Source: UBA6168 sp965222975 (GTDB lineage Bacteria > Bacteroidota > Bacteroidia > Chitinophagales > Saprospiraceae). Taken from it: a DNA stretch of 64,000 bases. How positions within the stretch are numbered: position 1 is the first letter of the stretch; the number at the start of each line of letters is the position of its first letter. The position numbers were made by a program, and so were the translations under genes. Location: contig CBDCVJ010000015.1 of NCBI GenBank assembly GCA_965222975.1, forward strand, positions 1 through 64,000. The letters are read 5' to 3'. Below the pieces are notes generated by a model that did no database searches, was not told the DNA's origin, and was given only the letters and a program-made list of their open reading frames with translations. Positions 33,461-42,114 of the stretch are shown here, one piece after another.

Positions 33461-35737
33461 ATGAACGGGCGATCTCTGTTATTTCCGATCATCGTTACTA
33501 TGCTGCTTGCGGCAGTGCCAGGGCAGGCTGCCCATATCATTGGAGGCGACATTACTTATGTTTGTAACAGTCCGGGAAATTATACTTTCACTTTAAAATT
33601 ATACAGGGATTGTTTCGGGGGTGGCGCTCCGTTCGATTCTGCACCGGGTGCTCCATTTCCGGGCACGGTCTCCATTTATGAAGGTGACAGCTCTACCCCA
33701 ATGAATTTTGGTGGGTTAGACCATATTTCATTGGCGGAACCTTCTATTACTGTAGTGCAACCCAACCTGAGCAACCCTTGCCTCGACCCGCCTACCGATG
33801 TCTGTGTAGAAGAGGGGGTCTATATTTTTGATGTCAGTTTACCCGTGAATAACCAGAGTTATCACATCGTTTATCAGCGGTGCTGCCGGAATGGGACGAT
33901 TACAAATATCCAGAACCCCGGAGAAACGGGCGAAACATTTTACATAGAACTTACACCCGAAGCTCAGGCCGTTTGCAATGACAGTCCGGTATTCGACGAT
34001 TTTCCCCCGATCGTCATCTGTGCAGGCGAACCGATCAATTTTGATCATTCAGCCACTGATGCTGATGGGGATGTGCTGGTCTATGAATTGTGCAGACCCT
34101 ATGTTGGCGGCGGCAACGATACCAACAATGCAACTGCTCCCGGTGGTGTGGCCCCAAACCCAGATCAAAGACCTCCTTTTACAAATGTTGCATACAATTC
34201 GCCATATTCGTTCCTTTCCCCATTACAAGCCAATCCACCGCTTACTGTCAATATGAATACTGGTTTTATGTCAGGTGTTCCTACTTCATTGGGTCAATTT
34301 GTTGTGGGGGTTTGTGTGAAAGAATATCGCAATGGCGAATTGTTGAGTGAAGTACTCCGTGATTTCCAATTCAATGTAGTGGAATGTGAGTTCAATGTCA
34401 GGGCGGACATTGCCGAAGATGATACGGTCACATTGCAGGGACAGCAGTATTATGTGGTCAATGCCTGCGGCATCAATTCCGTGCAGTTCGTCAACCAAAG
34501 CACTGAGGCCTCCAATATCGATGATGTTTTGTGGCATTTTGACCTTGGGGCCACTGATACTACAAGTACTGAATGGAGCCCGACCATTAATTTTCCCGGC
34601 TTGGGCACTTATTATGGGGAGCTGTACCTCAACCCTAATGTCCCATCAGGCGAATGTGCCGATACAGCTTTTATCGAAGTAAATGTATTTCCGGGAATCA
34701 CTGCCGATTTTGAATTTGACTATGATACCTGCGTTGCAGGCCCGGTTACTTTTACCGATCTTTCTTTCTCTGGAGCAGGCCCCAATACCATTGTTTCGTG
34801 GGATTGGAGTTTTGGGGATGGCAATACTTCCGACCAACAACACCCCATTCATACTTATCAAATTCCCGGAGCAATGAATGTGCAGTTATTGGTAAAGGAT
34901 ACCAATGATTGTGTTGGAGTTAAAACAGATGTGGTGAATTATTTCCCTGTACCTCAACTGCTTGTGGTAGCGCCCAGTGAGTTTATAGGATGCCAACCTG
35001 CAAGTATTTTTTTCGACAACCTATCAACTCCCGTTGATGAAAATTATGACATATTTTGGGAATTTGGCGATGGCGGCACAAGTACCGAAATAGACCCCAC
35101 CCACACTTATGAAGACCTTGGTACGTTTACCATTTCCCTTTCGATCACTTCCCCGCTTGGCTGTTTCATTGATACTGTTTGGAACGACCTGATTACAGTG
35201 CTACCAAGCCCAATTGCCGACTTCACCTTCTCTCCCGTGCAGCCGAGCAACCTCGTGCCGACCGTTTCCTTTTTCGATGAATCATTCGAGCCAGTGGCTT
35301 GGAAATGGAGGTTCGGCGATGTGGGGGCTTCCATTCAGCAGAATCCTGTTTTCACTTTTCCCGACACAGGAATGCAAGAGATACAGCTCGTCGTTTTTCA
35401 CGAAAGCGGCTGCACCGACACCATGATCCAATACCTCGACGTCATTCCCGAAGTCCGATATTTTCTTCCCAATGCTTTCACTCCCAACGGCGATGGCTTC
35501 AATGATGGTTTCCGTGGCAATGGCATGATGGAAGGTTCAAAGGATTTCAACTTAAGCATCTGGAATCGCTATGGGGAAATGCTGTTTGAGACAACTGACC
35601 CCTTCGAGTCGTGGAATGGGAGAAAGGACAATACTGGCCAACTCTCCCCACAAGGCGTTTACGTTGTTGTGGTCACTTATACTGAACCTCGAGGTAGGCA
35701 GCGAGAGCTGCGGGGGTATGCTACGTTGGTGAAGTGA
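33461..35737 (+). CDS. T9SS type-B secreted protein with PKD domains (CHU_C)
   Basis: A 758-residue secreted protein. A signal peptide (about 1-23) is followed by a conserved N-terminal module (HIIGGDITYVC, YRDCFGG, SYHIVYQRCCRNGTI) common in Saprospiria surface proteins. Three PKD-like domains follow (about 410-480, 505-570 and 585-655) with WDWSFGDGN, WEFGDGG and WRFGDVG cores. The end is a gliding-motility C-terminal domain (about 665-758: FLPNAFTPNGDGFND...GVYVVVVTY). The last domain is the type-B T9SS signal, so the protein is exported across the outer membrane and attached or released. No enzyme motif is seen. It is a paralogue of the gene at 42115. Confidence 0.9.
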   Translation: MNGRSLLFPIIVTMLLAAVPGQAAHIIGGDITYVCNSPGNYTFTLKLYRDCFGGGAPFDSAPGAPFPGTVSIYEGDSSTPMNFGGLDHISLAEPSITVVQPNLSNPCLDPPTDVCVEEGVYIFDVSLPVNNQSYHIVYQRCCRNGTITNIQNPGETGETFYIELTPEAQAVCNDSPVFDDFPPIVICAGEPINFDHSATDADGDVLVYELCRPYVGGGNDTNNATAPGGVAPNPDQRPPFTNVAYNSPYSFLSPLQANPPLTVNMNTGFMSGVPTSLGQFVVGVCVKEYRNGELLSEVLRDFQFNVVECEFNVRADIAEDDTVTLQGQQYYVVNACGINSVQFVNQSTEASNIDDVLWHFDLGATDTTSTEWSPTINFPGLGTYYGELYLNPNVPSGECADTAFIEVNVFPGITADFEFDYDTCVAGPVTFTDLSFSGAGPNTIVSWDWSFGDGNTSDQQHPIHTYQIPGAMNVQLLVKDTNDCVGVKTDVVNYFPVPQLLVVAPSEFIGCQPASIFFDNLSTPVDENYDIFWEFGDGGTSTEIDPTHTYEDLGTFTISLSITSPLGCFIDTVWNDLITVLPSPIADFTFSPVQPSNLVPTVSFFDESFEPVAWKWRFGDVGASIQQNPVFTFPDTGMQEIQLVVFHESGCTDTMIQYLDVIPEVRYFLPNAFTPNGDGFNDGFRGNGMMEGSKDFNLSIWNRYGEMLFETTDPFESWNGRKDNTGQLSPQGVYVVVVTYTEPRGRQRELRGYATLVK

Positions 35738-36631
35738 TTATTTTGAAATAACAAACCGCTCAACAGCCATCACTGCTCCATTTTCCAAGTATTTTAAAAA
35801 ATAAAGCCCTGCGGGCATGCCGTCCAAGGGGATGACGATTATTGAAGTATTTTCAAAAGGCCTGTTTTCGACCAACTTGCCGTTTATATCAAAAATGTGG
35901 AATGTGCCATTGTAGCTGTTACGGCCTTTATTAAACAAAACTTGGAGGAAGTCGATAGCGGGATTGGGGCTGACGGAAAACAAGTTGTTCTCTTCGCGCC
36001 TTTCTTTGTCATTAAAAGGCATGCAAGCAATACCATTGAATTCAAGGGGGAAAAAATACGGATTATCAAAACAGTGGAGGTTACATGGGCCTCCTTCATC
36101 CGCATAGCCACTGTCGGGATCAATACTTTCAAAAAGGCTCAACAACCAATGGGCACTCCCTATATTCTCATAAATACTGTCATTGCCCATCAAGCCGCCT
36201 TGGTCGTCGTAAAAACTGACCATTTGTGTTTTTAAACTATGGCCACTTACTTCCCTGTTTACTACACTGTCCACTTCTACGGTCATGGAGTCGAACGGCC
36301 ATAAAAGCGCTTCGTTGAGTTTGACTTTCCACTGATCCCCTGCCTGTGCGTTGAAATCGTACAGTTGGCCGAAAGTAGCATCACCGGGGTTGTAAATAAA
36401 GACCTTCCCGTTTTCCTCGTAGGTATAAGATTCTGAAAAGCGTTTCATTATTTTACAGTTTATTCCCTGTATGACCGTATCGCCTGTAACCGTAATGGTT
36501 TCTATATGTGGCGGGGTGAATACCGACCAACACTCATAATACCAAGTTGCCCAGGCTGGCGCCCATTGATCTTGGGAAAAAAGGGAAATTGAAAAAAGGA
36601 AAGCAATAGTAAGTGTAATGGTCTTTTCCAT
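35738..36631 (-). CDS. Small T9SS type-A secreted protein, function unknown
   Basis: A 297-residue protein with a signal peptide (about 1-19, ending LFSQ). A beta-rich region contains TVTGDTVIQGINCKIMKRF and a phrase seen in many uncharacterised Bacteroidota proteins (GQLYDFNAQAGDQWKV). The C-terminus is a type-A sorting domain (VSPNPAIDFLQVLF...GLYFLKYLENG). It lies 24 bp before the next T9SS gene on the same strand, whose C-terminus is similar, so the two may form an operon. No catalytic motif was found. Confidence 0.82.
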   Translation of the reverse strand: MEKTITLTIAFLFSISLFSQDQWAPAWATWYYECWSVFTPPHIETITVTGDTVIQGINCKIMKRFSESYTYEENGKVFIYNPGDATFGQLYDFNAQAGDQWKVKLNEALLWPFDSMTVEVDSVVNREVSGHSLKTQMVSFYDDQGGLMGNDSIYENIGSAHWLLSLFESIDPDSGYADEGGPCNLHCFDNPYFFPLEFNGIACMPFNDKERREENNLFSVSPNPAIDFLQVLFNKGRNSYNGTFHIFDINGKLVENRPFENTSIIVIPLDGMPAGLYFLKYLENGAVMAVERFVISK

Positions 36632-36655
36632 GATAAGTTGGTTTTGATGAAATGA

Positions 36656-38227
36656 CTATTTAGTAACAACAAATTTCTCAGTTGCCTTGACAAGGCCATC
36701 TTCGAGGTATTGTAAAATATAGATGCCCGCAGGCCATTCCCAAACAGGGATGATGTAGGTCGTATTTCCCCGGATGCCCCCGACCTGCTGTACCACCTTG
36801 CCTTCCATATTGGAAATAAGAAAGGTGGCACTTTTTGAAATGCCGCCTTTCCCCCGTACTTGAAAATTCAGGTAGTCGGTAGTCGGGTTGGGGTAAATAG
36901 CAAGTGACATGGCAGACACCACACCTTCTTCCGTAGAATCCAACAGGTGGCACCCAGGTACAAGGCAGCCATAGCTGTCCAATTTAAGTAGCCAGGCCTG
37001 CTGCGGATAAACAGCACCACTGCCGATGTCCCGTGCCTCCCCACAGAGGATGAAGCCTCCGTCCGGGGTTTCTTTCAGGTCGTAGATCTTGTTGTCGCTG
37101 GGCGTATCGGTCAGGTAGTAGTATTTGCGCTCCCACATTAATGTGCCGATGTTGGACACCTTGGAGATCCAGCCAGTATGGGCGCCCTCAGCTGGTGCAG
37201 GTATATACGTACTCGATACCCCTGCAAACACAAAACCGCTCCCATCCGACACCTGTTCCACATTGGTTGTGAAAGCCTTGCCCGTCAATAGTACATCGGG
37301 AAAGGTCAGTTCCCATTCGATCTGGTGGTCAGGGCTGAGTTTAAAAACATACTTATCGAAAAATACATCATTTACTGATGCCCTGTCCTGTTCGTACCCG
37401 ATCCCTGATGCCACCACGAGGCTACCGTCGTCGAGCAGTACCATGTCGTTGGCACCATCACGCAGGCCATCGGAAATGGGAGAGAGGTAGCTCCAGTTTT
37501 CATTGCCGAGGCTGTCGAGGGAGATGATGTAGGTCTGGTAGGTGTAGTTTTCGTCAACCAAATTGTTGTTTCTTTTCCCCCCGCCGATCAAGTAGTTTTT
37601 TTCCTCATCTATTCCTACGCAGATAGGCAAGTCCCATAATGTCTCTCCTAATTTTTTAGTCCATATAGTATTGGCTTCTTGGTCGGTTTTTATGACTATA
37701 ATATCAGAGTTTTGAAAAACGCCAACCTGTGCAACTTGCATCGGGCAGGCAAAAAGATACCCTCCATCAGGAGTAAGGGTAAATGCCCTAGCCTGCATAA
37801 AATCAAATTGAGGATAACCGGGATTTTGAAATTCCTTTGTAAAAAGCGTATCGCCAAACTGGTCATATTTGATGAATAAGGCGTTGAAATGATCTGTATA
37901 GGAGTATCCAGCATTTACAAAATCCCCGTTGGGCAATACTGTTAAGGTATGCCACCAAGTTTCAAAGGTTTTGATAGAATCCGTTAATGTTTTGGCATAA
38001 ACAGGGTTGCCACCCAAATCCAATTTCAAAAAAATATTCCCGGCTTTATGGGGAAAGATCGAATCGGCAATCAACCCGGTGGTATAATAACAGCTATCCG
38101 TAGGGATAATACTGGTAAGCACAGCGGCAGGGAAGCCGTAGTTCGTCCGGAGGTTGAAAGTAGTTTGGGCGTTTGCACTTTCCAAACTGAAAAATATTGA
38201 GATCAATATTAGTAGAAATCTTTTCAT
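36656..38227 (-). CDS. T9SS type-A secreted protein with propeller-like repeats
   Basis: A 523-residue protein with a signal peptide (about 1-20). The body has repeats of the form PDGGYLFAC, GGFILCGEA and GFVFAGVSS separated by about 50-60 residues. They resemble the WD-like beta-propeller blades of Bacteroidota secreted proteins in which each blade ends with a lysine-rich strand (VIKTDQEANTIWTKKLG). The last 80 residues are a type-A sorting domain (IYPNPTTDYLNFQV...GIYILQYLEDGLVKATEKFVV). The ligand is unknown. It probably shares a transcript with the smaller gene downstream. Confidence 0.82.
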   Translation of the reverse strand: MKRFLLILISIFFSLESANAQTTFNLRTNYGFPAAVLTSIIPTDSCYYTTGLIADSIFPHKAGNIFLKLDLGGNPVYAKTLTDSIKTFETWWHTLTVLPNGDFVNAGYSYTDHFNALFIKYDQFGDTLFTKEFQNPGYPQFDFMQARAFTLTPDGGYLFACPMQVAQVGVFQNSDIIVIKTDQEANTIWTKKLGETLWDLPICVGIDEEKNYLIGGGKRNNNLVDENYTYQTYIISLDSLGNENWSYLSPISDGLRDGANDMVLLDDGSLVVASGIGYEQDRASVNDVFFDKYVFKLSPDHQIEWELTFPDVLLTGKAFTTNVEQVSDGSGFVFAGVSSTYIPAPAEGAHTGWISKVSNIGTLMWERKYYYLTDTPSDNKIYDLKETPDGGFILCGEARDIGSGAVYPQQAWLLKLDSYGCLVPGCHLLDSTEEGVVSAMSLAIYPNPTTDYLNFQVRGKGGISKSATFLISNMEGKVVQQVGGIRGNTTYIIPVWEWPAGIYILQYLEDGLVKATEKFVVTK

Positions 38228-38288
38228 ATCAAGAGGGAAGAGTAACAGGTGTCAAAACCAAAATTTTGACACCTGCAACTGTTAAGAA

Positions 38289-41200
38289 TCAATTAGCTAT
38301 GACCAGTTTTTCTGTTGATATTGCTTTTCCATCAACAACCAAACTGAACATGTAAATACCATTGTAGGTATTGTCAATCTCCCATGTAGCCCGACCATTT
38401 TCTTTTTCAAGCTTGGACTCCCACACAACCTTACCTTCAACTGATTTTACTTGTAATTTGGCATTGACAAAAGGAGCTTCAATTGAGTACCAGAAAGAAG
38501 TCACGTTCCCCGCAGGGTTTGGCACTGCCCTGACCCTGCTGAGACCTGTTCCGTCAAGTCCCTCAACAATTCCGCTGGCTGGAGGGGCAATCAGGTTCTG
38601 CTGCTGGCTGGTGTCGGGTAAAAAGAACACAGGCTGGTATCCAGCATTTATAACATCGTTCAAAAGGTTCTGCGCCTGAACGGAGGCGTAGTATTCCCCA
38701 GCATCGGCAACCTGTGTGATGGCAGCGAGATTGTTATATACCATATCCGTTTCGGTTGTCCCATTTTGCAAAGCACTGATCTGCAAATTTTTGAACGTGC
38801 TGAAAAAGCTGTACTCCGTGAGGTTTTCACCTGTCAAGGTAAAACTATTCGGAATACCATTCAGCGCCACTTGGGCAGAGTCGGGCTCGCTTTGCTGTAG
38901 CCACGAATCAACAATCATAAAATGGGATTCGAGCCCGCCTTTATTGGCCAGCCACAACCGGGCCATGCCGAGGTCTTGTTCTACCGAATCAATAAGGTAG
39001 TGCCGGATCAATATATTGGCCGCATAAGCCTTTTCCCCCGCATCTGTGCTTCCATTGAAGTCATTCTCAAAACCTTGGCGTTCAGGGCCAGATATGAACC
39101 CTTCGTGACCGCTTCCTGGCAATTTGGATGGACAATTATTTTGATTTCCAGATGATAAGGTAATAGTTGTTGTGGTGTAGTTGGCAGGTGCGGGAGGAGT
39201 AAAATAATTGATTGGGTCCTGCTTGTTCAAGAAATGCATTTCCGGGTCGGAATTAGACAAAACTGTACTGAACGAATTCCCTGCGGATTCACTGGTTGAA
39301 CCTTGCTCCCCTGCGATGCTGCCCCCACCTTTTTGTTTTGGCACCGCAAAATCGAAAGTGTTGGATTCATTTTGGTTGCATAAGTATTCAAGACCAATGT
39401 GAGACAATAGTGGATTTGAAGTGTTCTTGTTCCTCCCATTGGCCAAGTTGGCACAATGCAACGCATCCAAACTGTTTTTATAAATTTCGTTTGGCGCTTC
39501 CCCCGAAGATTGGGTAAGAATACCAACTGGGTTGATTGTACCTGCACTAGCATCAATCGTAAAAGAATTCTCCTCTACTTTATAACCTGTACTTAGGTAT
39601 AAATTCAAACCCCTTTGAACAACAAGATCAGGGTTATATGGATCTTGACGAGGGGGAAGGACACTCCCTACATAAAAGTTGTTTTTAACAATATGTGCAT
39701 GGGGGATTTTTGCAGCAAAAATTCCAACCAAATTATTCCTAAAGTCGGTATCCGTAACTACTATAGGGTGAACAGTCCCTATTATACTTGATTGGATACC
39801 ATGATTAAACCCAGCAAACTCAGAGTTTGAAAAATCACCACAATTTACGCCAAGAGGCGGAGGAGGGCTGTCGTTGCAAAGGCCATTAACAAAGAACCCC
39901 GCATCCCTTGAATTGATGCCATAACCTCTTTCATTCGCAAAGGATTGGCCTGTTGGATAAAAGTTGTTAACAAAATTGCAACCCCTGAAACGTATGCCAT
40001 CCACAAATTTCAAATAAGCCATTTCCAAAAAATTATTATAAGCAGCTGGGTAGTTTGCGTCCAAAGTGAAATCACAACCAGTAAAATAGCTAAGGTTACC
40101 TGTATTTTTCCCATTAAAAAGGTTGGTATTTTGAAAACTCTGAATATCAATAGCGCGGTGCTTACAGTTCAAGAAAGTCGTGCTGCGGCATTGTAAAACC
40201 CCGCCAGTTGACCATTGGCTTGCCCCTTGTGCAGCGGCACCTATCTCAGCCCTTTCTATGGTCGAACTATTAGAACTCAACAGGCCGACATAGCGCTGCC
40301 CATTAAAAGGGTCGAATTGTTGCGGCAAATTATAAACGCCTTCTACGATAATGCCTTTCCAAAAATCACTTTGATCATTTGGCATCAAATGGGCACAATC
40401 CAGAAAAAGGTCGCCATCGGGTTTTACGATTATTTTGCTGTTTGCCGCAAAAGTCACATCTGTTTTTATAGTCAACCTTCCGCCCGGCTCAATAATGATA
40501 TCCCCTGCTACATCCCTTTCAAAAGTCCATGTAATGTTCTGACCATTTGAGATGATGACGTTCGGAGCATTGGCTGGCTGGACTGGGTCGATGGTGACGG
40601 AGGGGGGTGGGTTGTTGAGGATGAAATTTCTGGCTTGTGCAATTTGGCAGGGCGAAAGTCCCGTCATGGCTCCATTGCCTCCCATCAAACTATTACTTCC
40701 GCTGAACCATGCATTACAATTGAAACCATTGGCATCCCCACAGGTTCCTGCACTGTTATTGCATTCAGCTATAGGGTCAACATCTGAAATAGCATTTGAA
40801 CCACAACTAAACGAGTGTGGGAGGCTTAATGAATGCAAGAGTTCATGAACCATTACTCTTTCGTACGGTATGGCGGGATTGCCGTTTTGTTGAACATAAA
40901 ATAATCCGCATATATGTGTTGCAGCATCAGCACCATTTCCTAAACCAGATACATATCCTTGGAAACACGGAGCAGCACCAGGAGTCATACTACTTTCACA
41001 TTCGTTGAGTATAAAATCATACACGATATTTCCATATTCTGAAAACATATTTTTTAGAACCCCAGTGTTAAATATTGTCCCGTTTAAGTCACAGTTTCCA
41101 AATACAGTACTGGATTTGTGAAAAAAGATACCTCCATGTAGGTCGTTTGAATTATTAGGATCGGTAAACAGCTGAACCCTAATTCGAGACTCTGGCATGT

Positions 41201-41603
41201 GCTGGGCATTTCCAAGAGTAGGTTGGCTGAAATTGGAGAACCGAGAATTGATTTGTTGCAATAATTGATTAACCCTGGCAACACCATCGTGTGATCCAGG
41301 CTGGTCATTAAAATTGCCCTGCCCATTGTCATCTTGAATAAAATGGAAGTTTACGTTGATCGTTATTAGTGGAAGGCTTCCAGGATCGAGGGAACCTTCT
41401 AAACATGAGTCGTCACAGTGAGAAGAATTGCTTGTACCTGGCCACTCATCATCAGTTCCACATATATCAATTTGAGCAGTTGACAATTGGGGAGAAGAAG
41501 CAATAATCAGAAGCAAAAATAAGAGCTTAAACCATAAACTATTTGTTTTAAAACAGGAGGAAGTAAACCACCACCCTCCAAGGTTGAAAGAAAGATTTTT
41601 CAT
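38289..41603 (-). CDS. T9SS-secreted protein with metzincin-like protease domain and beta-helix region
   Basis: A 1104-residue protein. A signal region (to about 43, STAQ) precedes a domain with HELLHSLSLPH at 253-263, fitting HExxHxxxxxH, the zinc site of metzincin peptidases. MGGNGAM near 307-313 may be the Met-turn. Paired cysteines (CGSN, CNNSAGTC, CNAWF) recall the pappalysin (M43) group. Residues about 360-800 contain repeated short strands with asparagine and glycine (FRGCNFVNN, FSNSEFAGFNHG, TDTDFRNNLVG), typical of a right-handed beta-helix that could bind glycans. The end is a type-A sorting domain. The position where metzincins usually have glycine is serine here, so activity is not certain. 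Confidence 0.78.
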   Translation of the reverse strand: MKNLSFNLGGWWFTSSCFKTNSLWFKLLFLLLIIASSPQLSTAQIDICGTDDEWPGTSNSSHCDDSCLEGSLDPGSLPLITINVNFHFIQDDNGQGNFNDQPGSHDGVARVNQLLQQINSRFSNFSQPTLGNAQHMPESRIRVQLFTDPNNSNDLHGGIFFHKSSTVFGNCDLNGTIFNTGVLKNMFSEYGNIVYDFILNECESSMTPGAAPCFQGYVSGLGNGADAATHICGLFYVQQNGNPAIPYERVMVHELLHSLSLPHSFSCGSNAISDVDPIAECNNSAGTCGDANGFNCNAWFSGSNSLMGGNGAMTGLSPCQIAQARNFILNNPPPSVTIDPVQPANAPNVIISNGQNITWTFERDVAGDIIIEPGGRLTIKTDVTFAANSKIIVKPDGDLFLDCAHLMPNDQSDFWKGIIVEGVYNLPQQFDPFNGQRYVGLLSSNSSTIERAEIGAAAQGASQWSTGGVLQCRSTTFLNCKHRAIDIQSFQNTNLFNGKNTGNLSYFTGCDFTLDANYPAAYNNFLEMAYLKFVDGIRFRGCNFVNNFYPTGQSFANERGYGINSRDAGFFVNGLCNDSPPPPLGVNCGDFSNSEFAGFNHGIQSSIIGTVHPIVVTDTDFRNNLVGIFAAKIPHAHIVKNNFYVGSVLPPRQDPYNPDLVVQRGLNLYLSTGYKVEENSFTIDASAGTINPVGILTQSSGEAPNEIYKNSLDALHCANLANGRNKNTSNPLLSHIGLEYLCNQNESNTFDFAVPKQKGGGSIAGEQGSTSESAGNSFSTVLSNSDPEMHFLNKQDPINYFTPPAPANYTTTTITLSSGNQNNCPSKLPGSGHEGFISGPERQGFENDFNGSTDAGEKAYAANILIRHYLIDSVEQDLGMARLWLANKGGLESHFMIVDSWLQQSEPDSAQVALNGIPNSFTLTGENLTEYSFFSTFKNLQISALQNGTTETDMVYNNLAAITQVADAGEYYASVQAQNLLNDVINAGYQPVFFLPDTSQQQNLIAPPASGIVEGLDGTGLSRVRAVPNPAGNVTSFWYSIEAPFVNAKLQVKSVEGKVVWESKLEKENGRATWEIDNTYNGIYMFSLVVDGKAISTEKLVIAN

Positions 41604-42114
41604 GTTAGAGAATTTTTAATTTTAGAAAATAAATATTATGTAGAAGATTACAGGTCGGAAATGTTCAAAATTAATCCGTTGAAGATTAACCCTTTTGGTA
41701 CGGTAGGGATGTTCGGAAAGGAATTAGGTTACGTGTTCGGTTTTTAATCATTACGAGTTCGTTTTTAATCATAGGAAACTACAAGGTAGCATTAGGCAAA
41801 AAATATAGGAAAGGGATCCTATCTCAGTGATAAATTTTTCACATTATGTAAAGAAAGGAATAAATGTTCAAAGAAAAATCCAAATTTCGGATTATTGTTT
41901 TGGCTTTTCGGAATTTTGACAAATTTAATACACAACCGACTTGTTTATCTATTAATAGCAACTGCTCCCCCACCGGCTTCCGCCCAACCATTGCGTTGTT
42001 TGCTGCCCTGTCATTAAAATTTTTGTTGCAAACAACCCGACACAGCCAAAATCCCATGCTGTATTTTCCGTTATAATTTCGCACATTTGTACACACTAAA
42101 CGAAACTAAACCCA
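41604..42114. other. Divergent intergenic region
   Basis: This 511-bp gap separates divergent T9SS genes and must hold two promoters. A direct repeat of a GTTCG(T)TTTTTAATCAT block lies near 41734-41771. No gene, stable long hairpin or clear promoter was identified. Confidence 0.45.

Noticed and set aside
41864..42076. Short plus-strand open frame before the 42115 gene
   Set aside because: It overlaps a reverse frame of similar length and has no recognisable features.
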